Assembly (NCBI GenBank): GCA_030770535.1
Contig: JASVEC010000009.1
Coordinates: 186,001 to 250,000, forward strand
DNA: 64,000 nucleotides
Direction: 5' to 3'
DNA from: Batkoa obscura
Lineage: Eukaryota; Entomophthoromycota; Entomophthoromycetes; Entomophthorales; Batkoaceae
Position numbers and translations under genes: made by a program. The number at the start of each line of letters is the position of its first letter. Within the stretch, counting starts at the first letter, position 1. The notes beneath the pieces were generated by a model, which was not told the origin of the DNA, did no database searches, and saw nothing but the letters and a program-made list of their open reading frames with translations. This document shows, in pieces, positions 1 through 12,027 of this stretch.

Positions 1-1200
1 GAAGCCCTTATAGTCTAAGTGGAATGTTTTTTTATTGAAGTATCTAACTAGCAAATATTACAATCTAAGAACGTAAAAAATGGATAAAGCACTGGGAGAG
101 GAAAGGTATTCCCATATTTTTAAACCTTAAGGTTGGAATTTTATTAAATAATATAAACCTGTAGCTCCATTTAATATTACTTGGTATTTAAAAAACCAAA
201 GAAAGCTTATGACCCTTTTACATGGAAACTTGTTTGCAAATAACAGAAATTAAACCATTCAATGTACAATTTGAATTATGGAGATTTTATGAAGTTTAAG
301 TAAAACTTGGGCAAAGTAGTAAGAAAAACTACCTGTAGAAATAACTCCATATAAATTCATTCACACATAACATAAATTCTTCATTGAAATAAATGTGAAG
401 AGAGCTAATGTAAAATAATAATTTTTTTGGTTATTACTTCTTTTTATATTTATTATAATTATTAATATATATTGGAGTAAAATAGAGCCAGTTTTGGGCT
501 AATTATAATGTTTTTATTATTATGATTTTTATTATTATGATTCTTTAAAATGGGTTGAAATTAAATATCAAATATTTTTAAAGCACATGTTTAACAAGAG
601 TGTTCATGATATTAAACAGTACTATTTAAATTTTTGACTAAAAGTTTAAAATCGATGAAAAATCGAAGTGTAAAATCATAGAATTACATATAACTACTAT
701 TGATTATATAGTTTTGTATTATTTTTTAACTAATATATGTCAAAATTGGACTATTTAATAAATAAAATAGTTTTAGCCACTTTATAAAACTTACATTTTT
801 TTAAATTTTGCTACAGCATTGAATCAACATTAACTATCTGATTTAACTCTATATATTAATTTTAAGCCTCCAAAATCGAATATTAGATAATCAAATCTCG
901 ATGCTCACTTTGTTCGATTTTAACAAAAAGACCATTATAAAAATAATGCTTGATTTTTTGCATCATTAATTGAGGAAATTACCTAAAAAAGAAATTTGCA
1001 GGCAAATAGTTTGTGCTCGATTATCAAATTGGATCACTTTTTTATCGTTTTAAAATTGGTCTTATTTCCAAGGGAAGTTTTAGTTAATGTTAGAAATAAA
1101 AAGGTAAAAAATAAACTTTAAGGTAGGAATCGATCTATTAAATAAGCATTATCGATTTGGAGTATTAATATTTATTAAAGAATAAACTTAAAATTAAAAG
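1..1200. other. AT-rich intergenic, no gene seen
   Basis: I see no convincing coding region, RNA gene or repeat here. Codon-like structure is absent in all frames and the composition is strongly AT-rich, as in the other spacers of the window. The right end serves as upstream region of the RING/LON gene. Confidence 0.5.
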
Positions 1201-1210
1201 TATATAAATA
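1201..1210 (+). promoter_or_regulatory. TATA-like box upstream of the RING/LON gene
   Basis: The sequence TATATAAATA lies about 90 bp before the ATG at 1301, a reasonable position for a TATA element with a short leader. In such AT-rich DNA this match alone is weak evidence. Confidence 0.35.
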
Positions 1211-1300
1211 GGCTGACTTAATCTTTTTAATTTTTTAATTTGTTTATTTTAATTTCCATTCTAACTGTACCCAAAGCTTATTTAATATATATTATACCTC

Positions 1301-2596
1301 ATGTCAATCATTACTCGTTCAAAAGCAAGACAAATAAGATCCGACCATGTCTATTATCAATCACTATGTTCTCTTATCGAGCAAACTTTTCTATGTCAAA
1401 AATGCTCAGCCCTTTTAACAAACCCAATAACGCTTAATTGTGGTCATTCAGTATGTACATCTTGTATTTCTAATACGGAAACTAAATCAATAAAATGCCC
1501 TACCTCAGATTGTTCAATAGAGACTAGCATTAAAGATATATCATTAGATGTTATTTTATCCAAACTTATTGACTTATTTAAACAATGGAAACAAGAATTC
1601 ATCCTACATTCTCAACAGATGCATTTAACGAATATCAATGAATTAATGTTACCAGAGTTGGAATGTCAACTATGTTTTAATTTATTACTCAACCCTACTA
1701 CTTCAAGTTGTGGGCATACTTTATGTAAACAATGTTTTGTTAGAAGCTTAGATTACAATGATAGCTGCCCAGTATGTAGGAAAAAACTACCAAGCTATAC
1801 TAACCTACTAAATCATTCAACAAATCACTCAATCCAAGCTTTGACTGAAAAGTTATATCCGGAAATAGTAGCTCAAAGAAAACTTTCATTTAAAGAAGAA
1901 TTACAAAACTTAGTTGAAGAAACACCTTTATTTATATGTAGTTTAGTGTTTCCAAAGATGCCTTGCTATTTACATATATTTGAACCAAGGTATAGACTAA
2001 TGATCCGAAGATGTATGGAATCTTCTAGGCAAAGATTTGGAATCGTGCTACATGTTAATAGAGCAGTCGGATTTCATGAATACGGAACAATGCTAGAAGC
2101 GAGAAACATTGAAGTCTTACCAGATGGTAGATATTTATTAGATGCAGTAGGTAGTTTTCGATTTCGAATCATCGAAAGAGGAGCAAGGGATGGGTATAAT
2201 GTTGGTAAAATCGAAAGAATAGATGACGAGGATGAAACTGAGGAGAGTGAACAGCAAATAGAATCCCCAGATCGATGTCAATCAGATATTTCAGAAGAAG
2301 ATCCTTCAAAAATGAGCATCTCGGAATTGCAACAAGAGTGTATTCGATTCGTTGAAGCTCTGAAAAGTGGTTCTGCTCCTTGGCTTTTCCAAAGATTGAA
2401 TGCCACTGTTGGTCCTATGCCATCAGATCCTTCTGATTTTACTTTCTGGATAGCTTCTATAATTCCCCTTGATGAACAAGAGAAATATGAAATATTACCT
2501 ATTACATCAGTCAAAAAACGATTTATTATTGTACTTAAATGGATACGTCGTTTAAGTGAACAATGGTGGTTTGATCGTATGTGTACTATGATGTAG
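1301..2596 (+). CDS. RING-finger and LON-substrate-binding domain protein (LONRF-like)
   Basis: A single-exon gene for 431 residues. Two zinc-binding modules are visible: a first RING-like set of cysteines at about residues 32-71 (CQKC, CGHSVCTSC, CPTSDC) and a classical C3HC4 RING at about 122-159 (CQLC, CGHTLCKQC, CPVC). From about residue 209 to the end it carries the LON N-terminal substrate-binding fold, recognisable by PLFICSLVFPKMPCYLHIFEPRY and the later AVGSFRF stretch. This order matches LONRF-type E3 ubiquitin ligases, which are expected to be cytosolic and to mark substrates for degradation; the substrate is unknown. An acidic insert (about 307-330) splits the LON domain. An overlapping plus-frame ORF at 1240 and the minus ORF at 2278 are shadows. 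The start at 1301 is the first ATG after the TATA-like box and gives an unbroken frame. Confidence 0.9.
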   Translation: MSIITRSKARQIRSDHVYYQSLCSLIEQTFLCQKCSALLTNPITLNCGHSVCTSCISNTETKSIKCPTSDCSIETSIKDISLDVILSKLIDLFKQWKQEFILHSQQMHLTNINELMLPELECQLCFNLLLNPTTSSCGHTLCKQCFVRSLDYNDSCPVCRKKLPSYTNLLNHSTNHSIQALTEKLYPEIVAQRKLSFKEELQNLVEETPLFICSLVFPKMPCYLHIFEPRYRLMIRRCMESSRQRFGIVLHVNRAVGFHEYGTMLEARNIEVLPDGRYLLDAVGSFRFRIIERGARDGYNVGKIERIDDEDETEESEQQIESPDRCQSDISEEDPSKMSISELQQECIRFVEALKSGSAPWLFQRLNATVGPMPSDPSDFTFWIASIIPLDEQEKYEILPITSVKKRFIIVLKWIRRLSEQWWFDRMCTMM

Positions 2597-3480
2597 TATA
2601 GCTTTTTTAATAAAATTGATTTTAGTACTTTTATTACCTTTTTAATCATTAAACTGTTGAATCTACGAGAATAACTCATGTAATTTTAAAGGACCCTCCT
2701 TGAAAACAATTGATATTCATTTGTTACTGCTGCCTTTTATTTAAAAAATATTTTTTTGAAAGCAAAATATGCCTACACAAAAATTAAATTGTTGTATTTG
2801 AGATAAAGGTCTTATTACGTTTTAAAAATTGCATTATTAAATTAAATTAAATTATTTGTTATCATAAAAGTAAAAACTATACTGTCATTTTAAATTTTAA
2901 ACTGTATCATAACTCAAGTTGAATATTTAAAAAAATTTAGTTAAAATTTGTTAGCAATGTAATTAAAATTAGGGAACTTTTGAGTCCAGTATTTTGTTAC
3001 CTTTTTAACAGCTTAAAATTTTAAAGGAATACTAGGTGAATTCTTAAATAAAAAAATGTCTATTAAAGCTTAAAATTGAAATAATCTATATCAAGGTAGA
3101 TTGTAAAGTATTACGATTCGGGAGTTCCCTTAAATTGCCAATGATGCTTTGAGAGCTTAAAATATTTTTAACAAATTAGTCCTTCTTCCAGCTATTTATA
3201 TTTGTCATTTATCCATATATACATCATTTAATAGGGGATTTGAGCTTATTTATATTTGATTTTCACATTTCCTTTCAATATATTAAATCTTACTGTATTG
3301 TATATATTTTTGAAAATCTATAAAACCCATACGTTCTGTCATATTATATTTGTTTTGTTGCCAAAAGTGTTTGCTAAAATTTAATTTCAAATTTAAATCA
3401 ATCTATAATTATTTTTAATTAACATATTAAATAATTAAAATAAAAATAAAAGTGAAAATAAAATATTTTTTTTTAAATAA

Positions 3481-3526
3481 TTTAGAATTTAGAATTTAGA
3501 ATTTAGAATTTTAGTTTTAGTTTTAG
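3481..3526. repeat. Short tandem repeat, unit TTTAGAA
   Basis: Four or so units of TTTAGAA in a row followed by three units of TTTTAG. The pattern is seen directly. It is a simple minisatellite without obvious function. Confidence 0.8.
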
Positions 3527-3659
3527 ACTTTAAAATTCATGGATATTAATATCTGCTAAAACTTTTACTAAATCATTTAGTTCCCTGACTTAATTGTCAA
3601 AATTAGCTTTATAGTCAGATTAATGCTCAGTTTACATTCAATTTTAATATCTGATGTAA

Positions 3660-3763
3660 TATGGGGATGTATTTTTTGTTTAAGAATTTTACTAACAATT
3701 TTTCTGCTCAAATAGCGCTTAAAAAATGGAAAAAGTAATGAAACAAAAAAAAAACCCTCATAT
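3660..3763 (-). mobile_element. MITE family 1, copy A
   Basis: A roughly 105-bp element that starts TATGGGGATGT and ends in the inverted form CCCTCATAT, with a central AGCGCT palindrome. It has the same internal order as eleven other copies in the window, here in the orientation that reads TTTAAGAATTTTACTAACAA near its start. The TA at its edges is compatible with Tc1/mariner-type insertion. Confidence 0.85.
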
Positions 3764-3989
3764 AATATTAGTCAAAGCATCATTTATAAAAAGATCCTAT
3801 AGTAACAAGAAAAATCAAATTTTTATAATCAAATTGCTTTATATATAAATTTAAATAAGCATATTCAATAACAAATATAGTAGAACATTTATTCTATTTT
3901 TCTATTAAAAACTAAATAATTTTCTAAAGTTTAAGCTGCTTTAAAATTGGACAAAAAATCAGAAATGGTTATTCAATCAAGATGTTTGA

Positions 3990-4181
3990 ATGGTGTATAT
4001 TACTTTCCTCAACTCAGCACTATATTTCAAGTTATCATGTAATAATACTATGGAAATTGAAAATTGGGCGTTCTACTCCGGGAATATCCTTCCAAATCCT
4101 CTAACTGATCACCAAAGTTCCATTAGTGTAGATTCTTCCAACCAAATCCTTAAAACTTATAGACGGGAGCTTAGTAAATAG
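3990..4181 (+). CDS. Small ORF of 63 residues, doubtful
   Basis: An ATG-initiated 63-codon frame in an otherwise empty spacer. Its second half is less AT-rich and more codon-like than the surroundings (MEIENWAFYSGN, NQILKTYRRELSK). There is no recognised domain, signal peptide or membrane segment. It may be a lone exon, a remnant of a decayed gene or chance. A second in-frame Met at about 4050 would give a 43-residue peptide. Confidence 0.25.
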   Translation: MVYITFLNSALYFKLSCNNTMEIENWAFYSGNILPNPLTDHQSSISVDSSNQILKTYRRELSK

Positions 4182-4696
4182 AATGAAAATCAGCACTGGG
4201 TTATTAGTTGTGGGATATTAAACATTATTTAGGCAACTGAATTAACGGAAAGCTCGTATTTTAGGTTAAACTTTGTTTCATTATCAGTGGTAAAATGGCC
4301 TTACTATGGGAAGCAATTAACTTCAGTGTATCATTTATAATAGAATGCAATCCATTTTTTAATTGCTTAATGATATTTAATCTATTGCCGATAATGTGAG
4401 CTTGTTTTATTTAGAGTTTAGTAGATAGTTTTATGAAGTTGCTTACCTATATCTTTTTAATAATGTAGATAACCTATAATCAAATCTTTAAAGATTTAAA
4501 AATATCAAGCACTTTTCAGTGATCATTACTCAAGCACATATTATCAAAAACCAACGTCACACTTATCATTTATTTTCTTATAATTGCTATTTTGTAAAAA
4601 TTAAACTACATAAATAGCCATGAATTTATATTTTATACAAATATTTATTAAATTTATTAAAGAAAAATCAATATTAATTAACTAATGGTAATACAG
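4182..4696. other. AT-rich intergenic
   Basis: Nothing beyond AT-rich spacer seen. The right end must contain the 3' untranslated region of the coiled-coil gene transcribed leftwards. Confidence 0.5.
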
Positions 4697-7600
4697 TTAA
4701 ATACGAGAAAAAGGAGAAGTAGGACTCAAAGGTTGAGAAGCAGAAGGTGTTAAACTATATGAATGTCGAACAACGTAGTCTCTATGAGCTAAATTAGTGT
4801 TAATACCCACCTTAGTAGAAGGAGAAGGTAAATTAGGTGAAGTAGGACTCTTAAATGAAGTTGGTACTTCATTGTTATCGTTATTATTTATATTACATGA
4901 ATTCTCTAAATTGGTGGGAACTACTTTGCGAAGGTAGGATTTTAAGGTTGATTCTTTTGTATAGAAACTAACATTTTCTTGTGATCCTTTGCTAGAATTG
5001 TTTTCAGGGGGGACTGGTGCAATAACTGCCTTTAACAGATTAAGTGATGTTTTGGGTGAATAGTCTACAACTCCATGGCGTATCATCATTGGTGCAATAC
5101 TATTTCTCTCGGAGGAATTGAAAGTGTGGCTTGTATCTCTTCTCTTAGGGCTAATTAATAGTGTTTCATCTATTTCTGGAGAAATTTCTATAACGTTACT
5201 GGTATCGATTTTTTTATCTAGTATAGGATTATATTCGAACGATGCCATCTTCAACTTACTCTCAAGGGAATCTTTAGTATAATTGAAACTAAGTTGGTTA
5301 TGTGATTCATTATTAAACATAGGTAAATTAGAGGCCTTAAATATACCAAGAGTGCTTGTTGTAAGTTGAGTTTGAGCTGGAGTTTTTGGAGTAGAATTCC
5401 AATGAGATGTATGTGGGGCTGGTACTTTAGGTGGTGGTGGGGGCAAAGGGGTTGAGAATTTACTCATTTTGTCAACAAAGGCAAGAGCGACATCATTGGA
5501 AGCTAACCTTTGATTCGCGACTTCAAAGAGAAGTTTCTGAATTAATGAGATCAAATCTTTGAATTGTTGTATCTGTTCCAAAAAATCTTTTCTAAGCATA
5601 ACAATATATTCCTTCAATTTCTTACTACTTGAATTGTCATTAAAATCCAAAGGCTTACCGTTTTTTAAGGTATATTGGAAATGTTCAGTAGATTGCTCAA
5701 AATTTAATCTAGCAGGTGAATATAATGGTTGCTCAATTAAATCAAATTCAAGTTTTTGGAATCGCACTGATAAGAGACTGATATTTTGTAAAATATTTTG
5801 AATAAGTTGATTGCTCAACGGTACAAGATAGTTCATATCAAAAGTTCTTTGTAAATCTCGATTAAGAAGTTTGGGCTCAGTTTTCCTTAATCGCTCCATC
5901 AGTTCTTCAATTAACGAACTAAGTAAAGAAATTGGCAATGATTTTGTTAAGCCATCTTCAGTTAATCTTACTTTAAAGTTTTCCGGAGATGTATCTGATT
6001 CATGTAATTGCTCATAGAGCCTTGGCTGATTAGGGGGCGGGTTTTTCTTTTTTGTTGTCTTAAAACTGGATCTTGGAGTGGATGAACCAGAATCGTGGGA
6101 TGAAGCTAATGGCATATAGCTAGGATTTAAGCTTAAATTTGGGATTTTGTCAATTCTAATTGACGGTGTTTCATTTTTATATGATGAAAGATCCATAATA
6201 CTACGGGATTTACGAAGAGAGTGATCAGAAGGAGTTGAATTTACCGGGCTACTCTCTTCAACATCTGAGAGCATAAGGAAGTCAAAGTTAAGACTAGTAG
6301 GACGATTTTTACTATGTTTTATAGACCTTAATGTTTCTTTTTTTATCTCGATGGGATTAACACTACTCTCATAATCCGGTAGTTCATTTGCTGGAAAATT
6401 ATTGCCTTCATAAAATTGCTTTAAAGAGCTTTGTGTGGTATAGATGCCACTATCTCTTTGATTAAAATCATGAGTTGAGTTTAATTTACCACTCCCAACA
6501 GAAGCTGAATGACGGAGTGTTTTGACCATTTCTTTAGGAGATATTTCTTCGGGCAATGCTCTTTTTAAATCATCAAAGAGATTCATAATAGTTGGACTAG
6601 GTTCATCTTGATTATCGGAAACAGAATCCTTACTAGTAGATTTTATAAAAGGTAAGGAGTTAAATCTATGCTTTTTTGGTCGATCATTTTTGGGAGAGGT
6701 GGTGCTTAATAATATTCCATCTGGATGAACTTGATGTACACCATGATAATCTGAAAGCGCATCGCAACATTGCATCACTTCTGCCTTGAGTCTTCCATTA
6801 GTAGCGCTAAGCTCTTTGACCACAGATATCAGCGTAGTAACTTGGTTTTGTAAGTGGTTTGGATCTGCAGCTAAAGATGTAACTTCATGTAATGCTTGAC
6901 TAAGCTTTTCATTAGATTCTTTAAGCCAAGCTACTTTTTCATAGGTAGTATTATCACTATTCTGTCTCTTAATGGACACTTGGAGTTTTTTGTTATCCTT
7001 TCTTAATTTTTCTAAAAAAGTTAATAAAATAATTTTAAAAGAAAAATACTTTACCATGATGAACTTTGAGCTGACTATATTTGTTCTCTAATACTTTCCG
7101 CGCTCTTTGTGACCTATTAAGTTCAGTTTCAAGCTCATATATCTATTAAATATTAGCTTGTTTTTTATTTATTAACAAACAACTTACCTTATCTTGAAAC
7201 TCTTCAGATTTAAAATTTAATTTCCTTAATCTTAAATTCTCTCTTTTAAGTTTATCTATTTCTAAGTCTAATGAATCTACTTCGGCATTTAAGCTCTGTG
7301 CTCTACTCTGCTGACTTGAAAGGTCCTGAGAAGTTTGTAGTAATTGCTGTTGTAAGCGATTTCTTTCTAAAGTTAGTTGACGTTTAGCTTCTTCAGCAGC
7401 ATCAAGTTTATTCTGAAAATCGTGATTTCTTAAACGCAGACTATCTACCTTAAATCAATGTTTGTATTTAATCCCTATTGTTTAAAAATGATTACCTCTT
7501 CTCTTAAGTTCGCTATCGAACTATAGCAATTCTGTAAAAGTAAATTAGTTTCTGGTGGATTGTATGGACCATGAAAAGAATCATCGTACTCATCTTCAGA

Positions 7601-7929
7601 ACAAATTTGGGATCGAGCTGTAGGTGTCGAGTATTTAGAGCTAGGGGTAGAAGTCTGGTTTTCTTTCTTATCTGTTATTATTTGTTAATAAAATATAAGG
7701 TAAAAAATATAAGGAACAAACTAAATAGGCTATCTAGCTTGGACTTTCTTCTCTCGGCCAATGATTTTTCTTTAGTTGTACGTCTAAATCCATTATCTGA
7801 AAAATTAACCAATACCAATATATTCAATATTCAATCCTTACTTGATGGAAGTGATTTTGATAAACTATCCTCGCAATGTTCTAGTAAAGCTTTATTAATT
7901 GGTGTATTAGTTGATTTATTTGAATCCAT
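4697..7929 (-). CDS. Large coiled-coil protein with proline-rich and low-complexity middle, function unknown
   Basis: Six exons on the minus strand can be read with consistent phase: 7929-7842, 7796-7722, 7671-7496, 7448-7188, 7142-7055 and 7011-4697, giving 1000 residues. Introns are about 40-50 bp with GT/AG ends. The protein opens with MDSNKSTNTPINKALLEH, then has an acidic linker with PYNPPETNLLLQNCY, and a long heptad-type coiled coil (about residues 105-300; REEVDSLRLRNHDFQNKL, AEEAKRQLTLERNRLQQQ). The remaining 700 residues are Ser/Thr-rich and probably disordered, with a more ordered helical patch around SLLSSLIEELMERLRK and a PPPPPKVPAP tract. A structural or cytoskeleton-linked, cell-polarity or septation role is a guess from composition only. 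The long frame that appears to start at 7057 begins inside an intron, so the true start is at 7929. Confidence 0.8.
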
Positions 7930-9822
7930 ATTAGAAACATGAAACAGAAAAAAGATTGATTGTAATAAATATGATATTGGTAATAAAATAAGCTAACAAA
8001 TGGTGGTCATGGAGTAATTATCAATTTTAATATTAATAAAATCTTTGATTTATTGTTTTAATATATTTTTACTTTATTCTCCACTAAATTTGTATAGTTT
8101 AGAATTATAGATTGAGCTTTGATAATTTTGGAAAATAGGATGAATGATGATTTGCCCAATTAAAAAGCTTAGTTGAATATTGAGTTCTGTTATGATGGCG
8201 CCCAACTATCCATTTTATTGAGTTAACTCAAATTATGATTTTACATAATATTAAAAACTGAAACTTAGTTTGATCACAACGCCATTTGAATATTTTTAAT
8301 TCAATTAAAATACAATTTTAGAAAAAAAGTCTTGAATTTCCTTTTTTTTGAAATAAAGAGGGGCTAACTACACTCTTTGTTTGAAAGCGGATAAATTTTC
8401 AATCAATTAGCGATATTAACAGGTTGCTATGATATAATATTTCAAGGGATATAAAAAATTGTATCAGTATTTTATCAAATGTAAGCCGGAGTAATAGTAC
8501 ATTGTCTTTTATTAATGAAAGTCGATTTCAAATTAAATTAAAAACTAGAATAAGTAAATAATAGAATATTCATGTCATTTGCTTTAAAAAGCTATCGCAT
8601 TTTGAAAAAAACAATTTTTATCGTGAGAAACTATTAACTCAAAAGAACAGTTATCATTTTTTAACGTACTTGTAGTTAATATAGTGATAAATAATTTTAG
8701 ATAAAGAAATCAAATCAGCATTTGAAACATTAGAATTGATGTGAACCTCTAAGGTTTAAATCCAGCTATAGTTCATATTCATTATTTCAGAGATACCTGA
8801 TCCTTTTTACGAATAGAAGATAACTTAGATTGCAGGTTGCAACTTAATTTAAGACTCCAATCATAATTTAATATTTCTACACTTTTTTCTGATATGATTT
8901 CAAAATAATTTAGCTCAATTTAAGCTATAAAATCAAAATAATAATATGAAAAAGAGTTTAAAGGAGTTATTATTTTAAAAGGTGGAAGTTTTTTATTGCC
9001 CTATGATGATTATGTACAAACAAAATTGATTTTTGAAAATCGACATCAGGGTTGATATAACTAAAAACTACAGAAATTTGCGCTAAATTCTTACCAATCT
9101 AACTTGAGTTTTTTCTTTTTTAGCCTGTTCGTTTTTTAAACAGCTTAAAATTTAAAACTTAATTATTAAACATTATATTTGTAGCTTATATATCAGCTTT
9201 GATTATTTTGATTATTTTGATTATTTTGTTAAAACATAAAAATACAATAATTCGGGTTACTTAAATATAGCTGAGCAATTATATCCTTTGATAGCTAATC
9301 AATAAACAATGAATGATAGATAATAAAATATAATTTGAATACTTAATACATTTAGTTGTGTCTTTGTAGTTTATAAAATGACAGGTATATGAGGGTGTTT
9401 TTTTTGGCATCATTATTTTTTCCATTTTTTAAGCGCTAATTTCAGCGGAAAGATTGTTAGTAAAATTCTTAAACAAAAAAACACTTCCCCATATCCTAAA
9501 GTTCTTGGGTATAAAGTTAAATCAAATCATGATAGACTAAATATTATACCCTTGAATGTAGAATAGATAATTCTTAAATGACAATATACTTTAATTTATT
9601 GCGCAAAAGATAATGTTCGATTACAAATTCAGCTTGGGGCATATCAGAATATAGATCCATAATTAAAAAAATTAAATAAACCTAAGTTTGTCCAATATAA
9701 TAGATTAAAAAAGAAGGCTAACTAATAACAATCTATTCAATCATAGATAAGTGATAAAAAATAATTCAATTAACTATATTTAATATAAAACTTTATTAAA
9801 TAAATTATAATAATTAAATAAT
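7930..9822. other. AT-rich intergenic with one MITE
   Basis: This is the shared spacer upstream of the coiled-coil gene and downstream of the PHD gene. MITE copy B lies at 9387-9494. I see no further gene or RNA. Confidence 0.5.
9387..9494 (+). mobile_element. MITE family 1, copy B
   Basis: Starts TATGAGGGTGT and ends CTTCCCCATAT. The interior has the CCATTTTTTAAGCGCTA core and the TAGTAAAATTCTTAAACAA arm shared with the other copies. Confidence 0.85.
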
Positions 9823-11036
9823 TTAACTTTCATTGTATTTCGAAAATTTGGTTAAAAAACTATCCACTTGTTCTTTTAATTTAAATGCTAACTTGGATGA
9901 CGTTGAGTAATTATTTTTGACTTTATTTTCGTCCAACTCACTTAACTGTGTTTGATAATTTTCAATAAAACCCTTCATATGATTAGCTCTTTTAATCATA
10001 TCTTTAAAAGATATTTTGCTATTTATGGTTCGTACTTTTGGTGGCGGACTTGGCCCACGTTCAATAATGGTAGAAAGTGACATGTTGGGTGGTGGTAATT
10101 TGACCATGATTTCATTTTCATTAAATAATTGACTATCTTCTTTCTCCGCTGGTTCATCGTATTGTATATTCAAGTGTTCTTTCATGAGTTGTGTTGTAAC
10201 TGGAGAACTAACATCAAAGGTAAGTTTATTTTTGGATATTTCTGGGTTATGTTTTTTTGCTTTGATTTTTTTATTAGGTTCCTCGCTATTCTCATGCTTT
10301 ATTTTACTTTTTTTGGCATTTTTAGGACCTGTTACTGATTCTGAAAAATTATTATTATCATTATATCAACATATATATATATATTACCTTTTGCTTTCCT
10401 TGCTTTTTCTTTTTTTTCTTCTTCAGATGATTTATCATAATTTACTTTAGTTACTTTCCTACCCCTCTTTGTAATGAATTCTTTCGTATTACCCTCTTTT
10501 TTATTTACATCTTTTGCGTCATCATCCTTTATGCTTGAATCTTTTGTACCTGTTTTTGAAATTACATTTAATTTAATTTAAAACTCATTTTCATAAAACT
10601 GACCTTTATTTTGAGGTGTTGCTATCTTTTCATTATCTTCCTTCTTTGTTAACCTAAAGCTATATTAATATTTTTTGTTTATCTAACTCAAAATAGAATA
10701 CTTAGAAACTGGCAAAATTGCAACACACTTTTTGCAAAAATATGGCGATGGTTTTGATTCTTCGTCTATGATATTAACACATAAACTATGTTGCCATACT
10801 TTGCAGTTTTCACATTGTATTATTGATGCATTGTTATCTAGTTTTATCCACTTTAAACAAATAAAGATACAATGAAACGATTTACCTTTGCTTGAACAAA
10901 CACAGCTTATCAAATATTCTTTTTCTTCTTTACCAATACTAGAGGAAGGTGTTTTAGTTGATACTTTTTTAGTTGAACGGGCTGAATAAAAATATTAACA
11001 ACCATGTTTAATTAGATAACTTCTATCCTTACGCAT
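9823..11036 (-). CDS. PHD-finger protein with basic/acidic linker (Cti6/Set3-type PHD), chromatin reader
   Basis: Six minus-strand exons with consistent phase: 11036-11033, 10981-10886, 10837-10702, 10653-10604, 10549-10388 and 10340-9823, giving 321 residues. The first coding exon is only four bases (ATGC). Splicing the second intron (48 bp) joins CVCSSK to DNNASIIQCENCKVWQH, producing a complete PHD finger of the C4HC3 type at about residues 28-71, ending in PYFCKKC. The spliced form fits PHD fingers of Cti6, Set3 and MLL5 relatives, which bind methylated H3K4 and sit in histone-deacetylase complexes; the role here is inferred. The middle is Lys/Glu-rich with likely nuclear-localisation segments (KRGRKVTK, KKIKAKKH). 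The C-terminal 120 residues carry PPPNMSLSTIIERGPSPPPK and a helical tail, not recognised. Without the second splice the frame would read through a non-PHD insert, so the intron is well supported. Confidence 0.82.
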
Positions 11037-11676
11037 TATTCATCAAATTAAAATACAAAATATAAAATATAAAAAATAAACTTTTTATATTTGATTTTAA
11101 CTACTAATTGGCCAATTATTTTTTGTTCCTTTTGTTTAAAGAATTTATTATGACTGTTGCAACTTTTTTGCGACTTGTTTGGCGGTGATTTTTGTAAGCA
11201 AATTATTTATTTGATCAATTTTTTTAACAACTGGTTAATTAATTTTAGCCAAATTTTATCGTTAGTTTTCTTCTTAAATAAGTAAATAGTTAAGTCGTAA
11301 AAGAATTGAAATAACTGCACTAATAATTAGATCGCTTCTCTGTCATCACCTTGTTTATCTTTTAATTTACGCTAATTTTTAAAGATAACAAATTGAATTC
11401 TCCCTTAAATAAGCCACCAAATTATAACCTAAATATCAAACGTTATAAATATACAAGGCTTACTTTGTTGAATATAATATTTTAAACCTTTTGTAAATAT
11501 TTGTATAAAGAATACTTTCAAATAATTTATTTGTACACTTTTTTAATTTTATTAATTCCATCACTTAATCAGAAATATAAAAAATTATCTATAAACTAGA
11601 AATTTTTAGTAAAGAAATAAAGAGGAATATTAGGCATTTGCATCCTAGGAAAATAAATGACAGCTATACTAATAGC
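11037..11676. other. AT-rich spacer between divergent genes
   Basis: This short spacer separates the minus-strand PHD gene from the small plus-strand ORF and must hold both promoters. A TATAAATATA string near 11446 could serve the plus gene. Nothing else is seen. Confidence 0.45.
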
Positions 11677-12027
11677 ATGAGAAGATCTATTAGTAAACCT
11701 AACCCAAATCTAGAGTATAGGTCTTGTTTTTCCAATGCTACTATCATAGGCTTAGGTCCAATCCCATATATTAAACTTAATGATTGGAATGAAACCAAGC
11801 CTTTCTATAAAACGTTGAATGAAGTTTTTGAATATTTGAATGATACCTATGATAAAGCTCATTCACGTAAATTAAGATATACCAAGCTTTATGAAATAGC
11901 CTTCGAATCTGAAGATGCAATCAATGTGTTGCATTTCCCATCAGGAATCAGTAATGTTATAATTCAAAAGTCTAAATGCTTTCATTATAATAATCCTAAA
12001 TCAAATTCTAAAAAAAAACTATTTTAG
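11677..12027 (+). CDS. Hypothetical protein, 116 residues
   Basis: An ATG-started frame of 116 residues that is more codon-like than the flanks. The frame is also open for 13 codons upstream but without an ATG. The sequence begins MRRSISKPNPNLEYRSCF, has a central stretch GLGPIPYIKLNDWNETKPFY and a helical segment LNEVFEYLNDTYDKAHSRKL, and ends in a Lys/Asn-rich tail. There is no signal peptide, membrane segment or known motif. It could be a small lineage-specific protein. The balanced composition and the MITE inserted 90 bp downstream, rather than inside, argue for a real gene, but no family is recognised. Confidence 0.45.
   Translation: MRRSISKPNPNLEYRSCFSNATIIGLGPIPYIKLNDWNETKPFYKTLNEVFEYLNDTYDKAHSRKLRYTKLYEIAFESEDAINVLHFPSGISNVIIQKSKCFHYNNPKSNSKKKLF

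Larger units (their letters stand above)
2597..3989. other. AT-rich intergenic with a 7-bp tandem repeat and one MITE
   Basis: No gene is seen. The stretch contains a short tandem repeat at 3481-3526 and MITE copy A at 3660-3763, both listed separately. The rest is featureless AT-rich DNA. Confidence 0.5.

Noticed and set aside
7571-7942. Plus-strand ORF of 123 residues
   Set aside because: It overlaps the first exons and introns of the coiled-coil gene on the other strand, whose splice junctions keep phase throughout. It has no recognisable domain.
10129-10450. Two hydrophobic plus-strand ORFs
   Set aside because: They lie opposite the last exons of the PHD gene. Lys-rich codons on the minus strand read as Phe/Leu on the plus strand, which creates false membrane-like frames.
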